DNA of 64,000 nucleotides from Henricia sp. BOLD:AAB3569 (Eukaryota > Echinodermata > Asteroidea > Spinulosida > Echinasteridae): positions 1,770,826 through 1,834,825 of the forward strand of contig JBBELK010000666.1 in the NCBI GenBank assembly GCA_037783545.1. The letters run 5' to 3'. How positions within the stretch are numbered: position 1 is the first letter of the stretch; every line of letters starts with the position of its first letter. The notes under the pieces are model-generated. The model had not been told where the DNA came from, made no database searches, and was given only the letters and a program-made list of their open reading frames with translations. This document shows, in pieces, positions 1-10,813 of this stretch. A program made the translations under genes and the position numbers.

Positions 1-2118
1 ACCAAAATGTCGCCCTATTGAGCACGTCGCCCTAATATAGCTTTTTTACATACAAATTGTCGCCCTATCCTGGCATTCATAGTTTTTGGCGATATAGCTT
101 CATAGTTTCAGAGACCGGACAATGAGACAGTGATGCATTGCACCCTCCGATAAACATTATACTTTAAAGAGCTAGAATCCCCCTTTAAGGAAAATTTAGC
201 AGTTAGGCTTTTTTCGATAGTCCAAACATCCCTCTTGCCGACGTGGATTGTTTTTGCAAGCAAAAGTGCGCCTTTCGAAAATGGGATTTTCGCGATTTCT
301 GAAACGCTCATTAGGTATTCATGATATGCGCGTGACCCTATGACGCAATCCTGAGAAAGAGAAGTCAGCACGATTGTTAGCTCCATACGGTTACACGCAA
401 ACAACTTGGAAAACCGTCTCTGTTAGATGGTGTTTTTTTAAGAATTTTGTTGGTCCAAAAAGCCAGAGAAATGCGCAGTAGTTGCGTTGTTGTATTTTTT
501 ACCAGACACTATGAAAAAAAAGAGCAGAAATATTTTCTTTTCTATTACCAAGAGAGAGAAAAACGAGTCGCTCATTCTAACTTGTACCGGCCGATTTTCA
601 AACACGTGGAAACTACGGCCCGCAGGTACCGTTCCATGCTGTACACAGACCGCTGTGAATGCCGTTCGTTCCGTGACAAAACCACCAGTCGCAATGCACC
701 AGTATTTTCTTCAAAAGAGCTTCATTGTGAGCCACAATTTCATCGTTTTTTCACAAAACAGGTAAAAGTAGATTGTTGTCATAGTACATGAAGTGTTTTT
801 CACGTTTGTATTTTGAATTACAAGGGCAAAACAGGCATGATAAACATTCACTTCGTGTATTTTCCATTCAATACTGCACAGGCAGTTTTTTATGTTTCTA
901 TGGATGACGTCAAAACCCTGTTGATAAACAAACCAAGTGACCTCGAACGTTTCAGAATTTCGGGTGAAGAGGGTCGGAACTGCTTAGCGTTTTAAGCAAA
1001 AGCCTGTCGATTTTTTTGTGGAAAACAAGTTGTGATGGTGTTGTACACACATACACCTCCATGATAAACAGGAAAACTTTAAAAATGTGGACGGGGGGAT
1101 ACTAGCTGTTTAAAGTTATTTTGTGTTGTAGTCACCGCCGTCACACTACTCTTGACTTACCCGGGTAATTAATTAACCCGGGTAGTTGTCCACACCCGAG
1201 TAGAAACTAACCCGCAGAATCGGTTTCACACTACAAAATTAACTCCGAAAATCAGCCTACCCGCTTTTCATACCCAGATAATTTGTGATTCGCATTCAGA
1301 CTATACGAACGACAACCCGGAGAATATGCATCGCTAACCTTTCCACTCCCAGGAACCATTGCGCCCATAACATCTCGAAATAGTGCCTAAAACATTTGAT
1401 CTTATACTTCTGAATATTCGAAGTCAACAGAGAATTATAGGGGCCGTCCATATACTTGTACGTACGCACGGAGGGGAGAGGGGAGGGGCTGGGGAGGGGG
1501 GAGGGGAGGGGCGGCGGAGGAGAGGGGATTGCACTCCCTATGTTTTGTGCAGAACCGAATTCTCTATGTGGGTGTGCAATAAGGCAGAAAATCCACAGAG
1601 TAACCAAAAAAGTGGTTACTGTGTGGATTGTGCAATTTACACCGCTCACTATGTGGAACGCGCTCACTATGTGGATCGGTGACTGTGTGGATCGCCAGTT
1701 GGGGGAGCCGTCTCGTCGATAATTTTCGAAATTTCAGAGGGTTAGGGAGTTCTGTTTTGTGTCGAAATAGGAAAAAAAGAGAGGCACAATAAAAAGAACT
1801 CCCCACCCAGTAATAAAGGGTTCGAACCCAGTAGTGGCTGTTCCGCACCCTAATGCACATAGTAACCAGAAATGGCGGGGGAGGGGCGGAGGGGAGGGGG
1901 CGGGGGAGGGGCGGGGGAGGGGCGGGGGGGGGGGGGGGGGGGAGGGGCGGGGGGCGGGTGGGGAGATTTTCTAAGTGTCATAAATGGAAAACATCAAAAA
2001 TGGCCCTAATGTTGAGTAAAGCAAGGCATTTTATCACACTTGCTCAATACCAAAAAAAGGAGCATTTCCCAAATTTCCAGTGGGGGCGACTGGGGGCGAC
2101 GATTTTTCATAGGGGCGC
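1..2118. repeat. Tandem 3.1-kb repeat, copy 1
   Basis: The sequence from position 1 recurs from 3158 (offset 3157) with few differences, up to the G-rich tract near 1469. It resumes from about 1962 to 2118, matching 4780-4937. Copy 1 has about 340 extra bases (1528-1872) between two G-rich tracts, which copy 2 lacks. A 98-codon minus-strand reading frame and a 114-codon plus-strand one survive in both copies, but they resemble no family I recognise. Their survival is explained by recent duplication. Confidence 0.85.
1469..1962. repeat. G-rich tracts flanking a 340-bp insert
   Basis: Runs of GGGGAGGGGC-type sequence at about 1469-1530 and 1873-1962, including a poly-G stretch near 1927-1942. 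The plus strand has the run pattern expected of G-quadruplex-prone DNA. The 340 bp between the tracts contains a GGTTCGAACC word near 1819 but no convincing tRNA fold. Confidence 0.7.
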
Positions 2119-2920
2119 CCCCCCCCCCCCCCCCCCTCCCCCCATGTTCTCATCATAAATGTGAAAGCAGGTCACAGTGTGATGTTTTTTGTGGTCGCAG
2201 CAGTAAAAATCATGATTTTGGACGATTTGTGTGATTTTGCACCAAAATTGCCGTTTCTTACTCCTGAACGGCACATGCACCGGGTGTGACACTTAAGAAT
2301 ACTGTTTTGGGATGTCCCAAGATATACTACAACTGAAAATAAGCTCCAGAAATCTGAGGATTTTTGTTGCAATTAAATAGCCCTAGCCCAGGGACTAAAA
2401 GGACCGTGACGGCCCGGAAGGAGTGATCATAGTCTAAATAAGATGCGCTGCACGACCGTCGAGAGAGAGGAAACCTGTATGGTGCGCCCACCTGGCCCTG
2501 AAGGTATAACTATCTAAGTGCTAATGTGTTCTATCTATCTGTTTCTAAAACTGCCCGCATCTTTGTTGTATAAAAGTACTATGATCTTTACATCGTATAC
2601 TCGTATCAAATGAGATTCCAGCAGGGAGGCGAATGCGAACGACTGACTGACGTCAAAGTCTGTTTAAAACAAGCCTCTTCGAGAAAAACCAATTTACGAA
2701 AAAGGGAAACCGCTAGCAACACAGCTCTGTAAGCATCTATATCATTGGTACTTGTAATAAGCTGCGTTAGGCTCGGGCGTACATGGACTACACAATAAAA
2801 CAAATTGGCCAACAAAGATACAGGTAGGCATATGCCTGACAGAGATAAACTTATTGCAATCTATTCCACCAACTTGACCTTCAAAAGTAAAAAAAAAAAA
2901 AAAAAATAATAATAATAATT
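2117..2920. other. Unannotated part of repeat unit 1
   Basis: Starts with a C-run (about 2117-2142) followed by roughly 780 bp found only in copy 1. I see no gene in it. It ends in an A-run and short AAT repeat (2889-2918), immediately before the dispersed segment that starts at 2921. Confidence 0.6.
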
Positions 2921-3244
2921 TAAAGAACGCTGAATGCCGCAATGGGGCGACATTTCGGGAAGACTCTCACCGGAGACCACCGAAATTTCGTCAAGAATCA
3001 CTCAAAATGACACCTTATTTTTTTACCCAAAGCTTCCGGAGATGGTCACAGACCGAAGAGAAACAACTCCAGTCCCAATAAAAATGGTTCTCGACCTAAA
3101 AAAAAATGGTTTTTGACCTAACAAAATTAATTTTAAACTCAAAAATATTAGGGCGACACCAAAATGTCGCCCTATTGAGCACGTCGCCCTAATATAGCTT
3201 TTTTACATACAAATTGTCGCCCTATCCTGGCATTCATAGTTTTT
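2921..3244. repeat. Dispersed 325-bp repeat with GTCGCCCTA hairpins
   Basis: This segment recurs at 29769-30092 with a similar A-rich sequence ahead of each copy. It holds several copies of GTCGCCCTA in both orientations around 3148-3222. For example, AGGGCGACA and TGTCGCCCT surround a 6-nt loop, so the strand can fold into small hairpins. It spans the join between the two 3.1-kb units. It could be the end of a transposon, but no terminus or target duplication was identified. Confidence 0.7.
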
Positions 3245-4937
3245 GGCGATATAGCTTCATAGTTTCAGAGACCGGACAATGAGACAGTGATGCATTGCAC
3301 CCTCCGATAAACATTATACTTTAAAGAGCTAGAATCCCCCTTTAAGGAAAATTTAGCAGTTAGGCTTTTTTCGATAGTCCAAACATCCCTCTTGCCGACG
3401 TGGATTTTTTTTGCAAGAAAAAGTGCGCCTTTCGAAAATGGGATTTTCGCGATTTCTGAAACGCTCATTAGGTATTCATGATATGCGCGTGACCCCATGA
3501 CGCAATCCTGAGAAAGAGAAGTCAGCACGATTGTTAGCTCCATACGTTTACACGCAAACAACTTGGAAAACCGTCTCTGTTAGATGGTGTTTTTTTAAGA
3601 ATTTTGTTGGTCCAAAAAGCCAGAGATATGCGCAGTAGTTGCGTGGTTGTATTTTTTACCAGACACTATGAAAAAAAAGAGCAGAAATATTTTCTTTTCT
3701 ATTACCAAGAGAGAGAAAAACGAGTCGCTCATTCTAACTTGTACCGGCCGAAGTTCAAACACGTGGAAACTACGGCCCGCAGGTACCGTTCCATGCTGTA
3801 CACAGACCGCTGTGAATGCCGTTCGTTCCGTGACAAAACCACCCGTCGCAATGCACCAGTATTTACTTCAAAAGAGCTTCATTGTGAGCCACAATTTCAT
3901 CGTTTTTTCACAAAACAGGTAAAAGTAGATTGTTGTCATATTACATGAACTGTTTTTCACGTTTGTATTTTGAATTACAAGGGCAAAACAGGCATGATAA
4001 ACATTCACTTCGTGTATTTTCCATTCAATACTGCACAGGCAGTTTTGTATGTTTCTCAGGATGACGTCAAAACCCTGTTGAACAACAATTATAAACCAAG
4101 TGACCTCGAACGTTTCAGAATTTCGGGTGAAGAGGGTCGGAACTGCTTAGCGTTTTAAGCAAAAGCCTGTCGATTTTTTGTGGAAAACAAGTTGTGATGG
4201 TGTTGTACACACACACACCTCCATGATAAACAGGAAAACTTTAAAAGTGTGGACGGGGGGGATACTAGCTGTTTAAAGTTAGTTTGTGTTGTAGTCACCG
4301 CCGTCACACTACTCTTGACTTACCCGGGTAATTAATTAACCCCGGTAGTTGTCCACACCCGAGTAGAAACTAACCCGCAGAATCGGTTTCACACTACAAA
4401 ATTAACTCCGAAAATCAGCCTACCCGCTTTTCATACCCAGATAATTTGTGATTCGCATTCAGACTATACGAACGACAACCCGGAGAATATGCATCGCTAA
4501 CCTTTCCACTCCCAGGAACCATTGCGCCCATAACATCTCGAAATAGTGCCTAAAACATTTGATCTTATACTTCTGAATATTCGAAGTCAACAGAGAATTA
4601 TAGGGGCCGTCCATATACTTGTACGTACGCACGGATGGGGGAGGGGTAGGGGAGGGGCGGGGGAGGGGGAGGGGAGGGGCGGAGGGTAGGGGGCGGGGGA
4701 GGGCGGAGGGGAGGGGGCGGGGGAGGGGCGGAGGGGAGGGGGCGGGGGAGGGGCGGGGGTGGGTGTGGGGGGGGGGGGGAGATTTTCTAAGTGTCATAAA
4801 TGGAAAACATCAAAAATGACCCTAATGTTGAGTAAAGCAAGGCATTTTATCACACTTGCTCAATACCAAAAAAAAAGGAACGTTTCCCAAATTTCTAGTG
4901 GGGGCGACTAGGGGCGACGATTTTTCATAGGGGCGCC
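3158..4937. repeat. Tandem 3.1-kb repeat, copy 2 (shorter)
   Basis: Second copy of the unit that starts at position 1. It carries one uninterrupted G-rich tract (about 4630-4782) where copy 1 has two tracts and an insert. Homology to copy 1 stops at the GGGGCGCCCC word near 4930-4937, after which the two sequences differ. Confidence 0.85.
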
Positions 4938-5718
4938 CCAAACCGCCCTCCCCCCACGCCCCCTCCCCCTTGGCTCCGCAGCTGTTTCTGACCCAATTTC
5001 CTGCACCGCGTGGGGTCTGGAGACAGTGTTTTTTTTCTTGGCGTTCGTGAAACACGAACTAAAAACCACAGAACCCTATGGACTATGTATTGATGCCATA
5101 ATTACTAGTAGTACACCAGTAGCAGTACACTGCAATGGTTGTAATGCTATATTGCATTGCGGATATGGATCCACCATGTAGCCAGCGCGCTATGGACACA
5201 TGTACGCCACGTGGGCGTATCATGCACTTTGAATCATGCATATTACATGACTGATGAGGAGAGCGGACCAATCAGAGGCTTCAGTTAGGGTCCATAGCGA
5301 ATATGTGGTACGGAAAAAAAATCGCGAACGGGCGAGTGTACTGCGCGCGCAAACAAAAGCTAGTAATGATGAAAGGATTGAATCCATAAGCACGACAAGT
5401 TGGGCAAAACCATTTGGAAGGCGGGTAGGAGGGTTGTAGACTGTCCCGCCGGGGGAGTTCAAAGAACTCTCCCGACATCATTATACCTTTCGTCTAAATA
5501 CGTGTTACGTAATACTTGACCCGCTATGCGTGTCTGAAATTAACGTACAAGAGCGCACAATGGCGGACGTGGAGGGAATGGGGTCCGGATTCGTGTATAT
5601 AGGTCATTCGTCGTCCACCCGTAAAAGTAGTGGACGACTACATAAAGGGCCTAGTTGGTATGAACATGGAGGTGAACACGGTATGAATAACAATTGCGCT
5701 GAATGGTTTATTTTCTTT
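4938..5718. other. Sequence upstream of the host promoter
   Basis: No gene or recognisable repeat is visible in these 780 bases. Short reading frames exist on both strands but resemble nothing known to me. The region directly precedes the TATA/CCAAT promoter and may hold proximal regulatory DNA. Confidence 0.4.
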
Positions 5719-5800
5719 CACCGATTGGAGATTACTGCGCATTATAAAACAGGGTGTGGGTTTTCGAATGCCCCAACTTGCATACACAAATATTTATAGT
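5719..5800 (+). promoter_or_regulatory. Candidate TATA promoter of the secreted-protein gene
   Basis: ATTATAAAAC at 5741-5750 contains a TATAAAA box. An inverted CCAAT box (ATTGG) lies about 20 bp upstream near 5724. A start site about 25-30 bp downstream would give a leader of roughly 65 nt before the ATG at 5841. The motifs are seen directly; promoter use is inferred. Confidence 0.45.
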
Positions 5801-5840
5801 GAGAAGCGTCCAACATTTGTGAATTTTGGTAACTGCAAAG

Positions 5841-6039
5841 ATGGCAGGTAGAGTTATCTGCATGCTACTAATTATTTCGTTGGTCCTGCAATGCAACGAT
5901 TGTTGGAACCGGCGCCGCCGCCGCCGAGGGCATGCAAATGTGGAACGCCTTTCTCCGACAAATATGCCAGCCAAATTTAAGCCGAAACTGGACGCCAAGA
6001 AGCCGAATTCGGAACCGCAGTGCCGTCTGCAGACTGCCG
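5841..6039 (+). CDS. Probable first coding exon: signal peptide plus Arg6 run
   Basis: The ATG at 5841 has a good context (CAAAGATGG). It opens an N-terminus of secretory type: Arg4, then a hydrophobic core at about residues 5-18 (VICMLLIISLVLQC), then CWN and six arginines at residues 24-29, which could be cut by a furin-like protease. A GT donor at 6040-6041 follows residue 66 in phase 1. That matches the phase-1 start of the discoidin exon at 57550, so this may be exon 1 of that gene with the intervening 51.5 kb as intron. An alternative is a short unspliced frame ending at 6065 or a different downstream gene. I do not recognise the mature N-terminal part after the arginines. Confidence 0.5.
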
Positions 6040-6083
6040 GTAATCAAATCCACGGAAGTTTTTAGTATTGCTACGTCCATATC

Positions 6084-6157
6084 CCAGGTAGCAAGCCCAT
6101 ATGGGTATAATATGGGTCCCAAATGGGCCAAATATGGGTCCCACATGGGACAACCCT
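6084..6157. repeat. Left fragment of the CATATGGG element hosting the Polinton
   Basis: Begins with CCCAGGTAGCAAGCCCATAT, the same terminus found at both ends of the 47790-55037 palindrome, then runs into ATGGGTCCC-type units. The array is interrupted at 6157/6158 by the Polinton and resumes at 26707. Confidence 0.8.
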
Positions 6158-6326
6158 AGTAGTATAGAAAACGGGGTATTTGACACAAACTCAAAAATAT
6201 CGTTGAGTTTGTGTCAAATGCCCCATTTTCTTTTTAATTTTAATTTTGTCATTTAAAGTGCCAAGAAAAATGAGATATTTTTTTAAAATTTAGGCCTATC
6301 ATAAGATTATCTTTTATATATATAAA
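6158..6326 (+). repeat. Left terminal inverted repeat with internal snapback
   Basis: Positions 6158-6196 match the complement of the right end. A second block (about 6244-6320) matches the right end again, ending near the polymerase ATG. Between these blocks the left end has about 48 extra bases. Bases 6203-6231 of the extra segment are an inverted copy of 6166-6194 (29-bp arms, two mismatches, 8-nt loop), so the left end can fold on itself. The right end lacks the extra segment. Confidence 0.85.
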
Positions 6327-9300
6327 ATGGAGAGTGGACACAAGCCGACGGGATATTCTGGATGGAATAAAAAACGACTCACCAAGTTTATTAGCGATGA
6401 AAATCTACCGGCGGTAATTGACGTCGGTGAGAAAATTGGAACGAGAAGACAACTAATAAAAACGGTCAAGCGATATGCGGATGAGTTTAAAAATATTAGG
6501 GGTCAAACCAAACAGAGTCTGATATCGCTAATCGGCAAGTACAACATAAATAAGGTTGAAGCCACGGGCAAAAATAACAAGTATACAAAGGGTGATTACT
6601 TAGAGTCGATAAGAAATTATTGGCGGCCTATATACAGCGGGGTCATAAAGCCAATAGATTTTGGGGGGATAGTGCCTCAACGCTTTTGCCAACGTAATTC
6701 ACAATTACGAAATAAAAATTGGTCGCGAGAATTTAGATTACGTCAATTTCTTTAAATACAACAGAAATAAAATTTTCGGTAAAATGCTTGAAATTATACG
6801 GAACAAACCAAATTACAATTTTCAGTTGGGATTACGCGTAACTCTAAAAAAATTAAACTCGCAAGGGGGAATTGAAGAAAAAGAAATCACATTCTGCACG
6901 AGCAATGAACTCGTTTTAAACAACAGCGACATTGGCAAGGCGTTGAATAGTACTATAGAAAATCTAAAAGTAAAACTAGAAGAATTTCAGACGGAAAAAA
7001 GCGGGTGGTCTGTGTTTAAGCTAAACACTCTGTACATAAACTTTACGGAATACAAGCCAATCAGGGGCAGCTCTTACATAGAATTTCCGGATTACATAAA
7101 ATATGAAAAGGCCGTGGTCAACGTTAAAAACGATGACGATAAATGTATAAGATGGGCATTAAGAGCCGCACTTGGGAAATTTAAAGACAAGTTTTAAGAT
7201 GACGTTACTAAGAAATTAAAGCGTAGAGTTAATCGCGATCGTATAACAATTGATAAAGAAGAAGATGGGTTAAATTTTAAAGGCACAACTTTTCCAACCC
7301 CAATAAGTCAAATCTCTAAGATTGAAAAACAAAACGACATGAATATTAACGTGTTTGGTTACGACGAAAAGAATGGAATATACCCCCTCTACATTACGGC
7401 AAGTGCGTCGGGTGAAGTCATTAACCTGATGTTATATTCGGAGGATGATAAAAACCATTACTGCTGGATCAAAAATATAAACAAACTATTTTTTAGCGAG
7501 AACAAGCACAAGGAAAAGAAATATGTTTGCGTCCGCTGTCTGCGGCATTTTGGCAGTCAAATGATATTGGACAAACACAAAATTGATTGCTTCGGCGTTA
7601 AACAAAAGGCTAGCAGAATAGTCATGCCATCTACGGAATTGGATAGATACAATCGTAGACGTGACATCATCAAATTTAAAAACACCCAGCATAAAATGCC
7701 GACTCCGTTTGTAATTTACGCAGACTTTGAATCGCTGATAGTGCCCCACAAAGAAAAAGCGGGCAACGCAACAATAAAAACTCATAAGCAAGTTGCGTGC
7801 GGGTGGTCTTACGTAGTAGTCAGACACGACGGGCACCTACTCAGTAAAAATATTATAGGGGCGAAAACGCGGTTGGACATCTACTAGAAAACTTACAGAG
7901 AGAGGAATCTGCCATAAACAAACTTTTTGAAAAGGAAAATGCGCAAAACATGATTTACACGAAAGAAGACGAGGCAAAATTTAACGAGTCAAAAAATTGT
8001 TGGATTTGCGAGTACCCAATCAGGCAACTAGACCCATCAAAGTGTACGTGCGAGTTACCAAAGTCAAAGAAAATAAAACAGAATGGTAAAGATGTCTACT
8101 GGTGCGAAAAATGCCAAAAGGAAACTCAGTCTTTTTCAAAGGTGAGAGACCACTGTCATATAACCGGTAACTTTATTATATAGGGGCGCTGCTCACAACG
8201 CTTGTAATCTGAAACTATCCATCAAACCAAAAATAACTAAAATCCCAGTATTTTTTCATAATTTGGAAAATTACGACGCGCACTTGATCATGCAGGGAAT
8301 TTCTGAATTTAGCGGCGACATTTTTTATATACCAAAGACTTCTGAAAAATACATTTCGTTTTCTCTAGGTCAACTGAGATTTGTCGACTCGTTTCACTTT
8401 TTAGCTAGCTCTCTAGATAAGCTTAGTAAAATATGCCCCAGCGAGCAATTTAACTTGCTCAAAACTCTAACTCAAGACGAAGAAAAATTCAAGTTGATCT
8501 TGAAAAAGGGTGTTTATCCGTACGAGTACATGGACTCTTTCGTCAAATTTAAAGAGACCAAATTACCGCCAAAATCAAAATTCTATAGCAAGTTAAACAA
8601 CGGTAACGTATCCGACGAGGACTATCTGCACGCTCAAAGAGCTTGGCGGGAATTTGAAATAGGTAATATTGGAGAATATCACGACCTGTACGTACAGACC
8701 GACACGTTATTGTTGGCGGACATTTTCCAAAACTTCCGACAGACTTGCCTAGAGCACTACGGGTTAGACCCAGCCAATTACTTTACTTCGCCGGGTCTCA
8801 GCTGGGACGCGCTGCTAAAACATTCAAAGGCACAACTAGAATTACTGACGGATTACGACATGTATCTTTTTGTAGAGCGCGGGATAAGGGGCGGAATTTC
8901 TAGCGTCGGTTCTAAGAGATACGTAAGAGCAAACAACAAGTACTTGGAGGATTACGACGAGACGAAACCGAGCACGTTTATACAATATTTGGACGCCAAT
9001 AATCTGTACGGGTGGGCAATGTCTCAACCGCTGCCAGTCGGGGACTTTAAATGGCTTACAGACAGAAAGATTAAATTATTTACGGAAGACGTACTAAAAA
9101 TATTGGAAGCTCAATCCGAGAGGGGATACATTTTGGACTTGGAATATCCAAAAGAATTACACGACGAGCACAACGACTATCCTCTAGCTCCGGAAAACTT
9201 GAACGTCTCCCAAGAGTGGTTTTCGGATTACCAACGACGACTAATTGAGAAAAACGACTTATCACCGCCCGACGTGGACAAATTAACGTGCACTCTGAAA

Positions 9301-9757
9301 AATAGAACTAAATACGTCGTTCACTATCAGACTCTAAAACTGTATCTCAACCTCGGATTAAAGTTGACCAAGATTCACAGAATGTTATCGTTCGAGCAAA
9401 CTGCCTGGATGAAGTCGTACATTGACAAAAACACTCAGCTACGCTAGGAATCAAAATCGGATTTTGAAAAAGACTTTTTCAAGCTGATGAACAATTCGGT
9501 CTTTGGTAAGACGATGGAAAACGTGCGTAATCGACTAAACTCAGAGCTAGTCAGATTAGAAGACGAAAAGAAGCTTTCGAAAATGTGCTCGTTACCGAAT
9601 TACGAATCTACTACCGTCTTTGAAGACTGCAAATTGGCAATGGTCAACATGTATAGGACAAAGACGGTACTGGACAAGCCAATCTACTGCGGCACGACTA
9701 TCCTCGACTCGTCGAAAACGTTAATGTACGATTTTTATTACAATCATTTGAAGAGGT
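6327..9757 (+). pseudogene. Protein-primed DNA polymerase B, 5' part
   Basis: N-terminal two-thirds of the replicative polymerase. Visible landmarks are a CxxC...HxxxC finger (7528-7590), exonuclease motif YADFES (7717-7734), a Cys-rich ribbon ending in VRDHCHITG (7950-8180), the exonuclease-II-like NLENYDAHLI (near 8260), polymerase motif A DANNLYG (8992-9012) and motif B NNSVFGKT (near 9490-9513). The coding frame changes near 6680, 7860 and 8178. In-frame stops lie at 7195-7197 (TAA) and 9445-9447 (TAG). The start at 6327 follows a TATATAAAATG context just inside the terminal repeat. The gene is then cut by a LINE; motif C lies beyond it. It cannot make a functional enzyme as it stands. 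Confidence 0.92.
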
Positions 9758-10297
9758 AACACACAGAATAGAAGTACATGTATATAACTTAAAATTATTT
9801 ATATATAAATGCATAAAATATATATTTGATAAATTTAACTCAGAAAATACAGTGAGGAAAGAACACTAATATTTATATAATACATTGACGAAATATTGGA
9901 TGAAGGATGAACGACAGCAAATCATAATGGGAAAAAATATATGTATTTATAAATATATATAAATAAATAAGTAGATAAATAAATAAAATAAAATAGCAAG
10001 TGGCAGAAATTACTTCAAACTGAAAAAGTGCACAAAGATGACTACAAATGGGGTAACTAAATCCTTCTTTCGGTAAGAGAATACAAGAGTAGAAAAAAAT
10101 GTATTAAAAATGAAACAGACCCACAAAACATGTACAAAAACTCTTGGAGTAAAAGCACAATTAAAACCACAGGACGCTAACCCCACCCCTTCCAAAATCC
10201 CCTCCCCCTTCCAAAATGCCCTCCCCCTCCCCCTCCCCCTTCCAAATTCCCCCACCCGGAGTCCAAACTAAATGTCTGCAAGAAATAGCACAAAACA

Positions 10298-10392
10298 AAC
10301 GAACAAATAAACACCACAAACAAACACCACAAACAAAAAAACACCACAAACAAACACCACAAACAAAAAAAAACACCACAAACAACACAAAC
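10298..10392. repeat. ACCACAAACAA microsatellite in the LINE 3' region
   Basis: Short tandem repeats of CACCACAAACAAA type within the non-coding 3' part of the LINE. The preceding CCCTCCCC-rich stretch at about 10185-10255 is a further low-complexity patch. Confidence 0.75.
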
Positions 10393-10813
10393 ATGTAGAA
10401 TTAACTACCAAATGAATTTTTAAAATGTCCCAATAAATTTTAAAATGGAAAATGCATAAATTAAACAGCAGCAAGAAATGAGATGAATGTCAAACAATAA
10501 AAGCATGAAGGTTGCACATAATATAATTGAACATGAATCTTACTCCCATGGAAGCAGCTGTCAATCGTGTCACCCGAACCCTTGCAAATAATCTTCATAA
10601 AATGCAAACCACCGACCAAGGCACCAGACAACTGTATACCCCAGGTCTCGCTTTTGCAACGAGACCCTGAATGCACAATTAGCCTGTTAACCGATTGGCG
10701 GTCTGCACCTCACAGATTGAGATCTGAATCCGATGACACGACCAACAGCAAGGTGGTCTCTAAATGCAATGGCATGCACAACACATCACAATACACAATA
10801 AATTTCTGAGCCT

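Noticed and set aside
108-404. 98-codon frame conserved at 3265-3561
   Set aside because: Both lie in recent tandem copies, so similarity does not show selection, and no domain is recognised.
1810-1835. GGTTCGAACC word resembling a tRNA B box
   Set aside because: No A box at the right distance and no cloverleaf could be drawn.
5530-5799. 89-codon frame upstream of the secreted-protein exon
   Set aside because: It overlaps the TATA/CCAAT promoter and has no recognisable domain.
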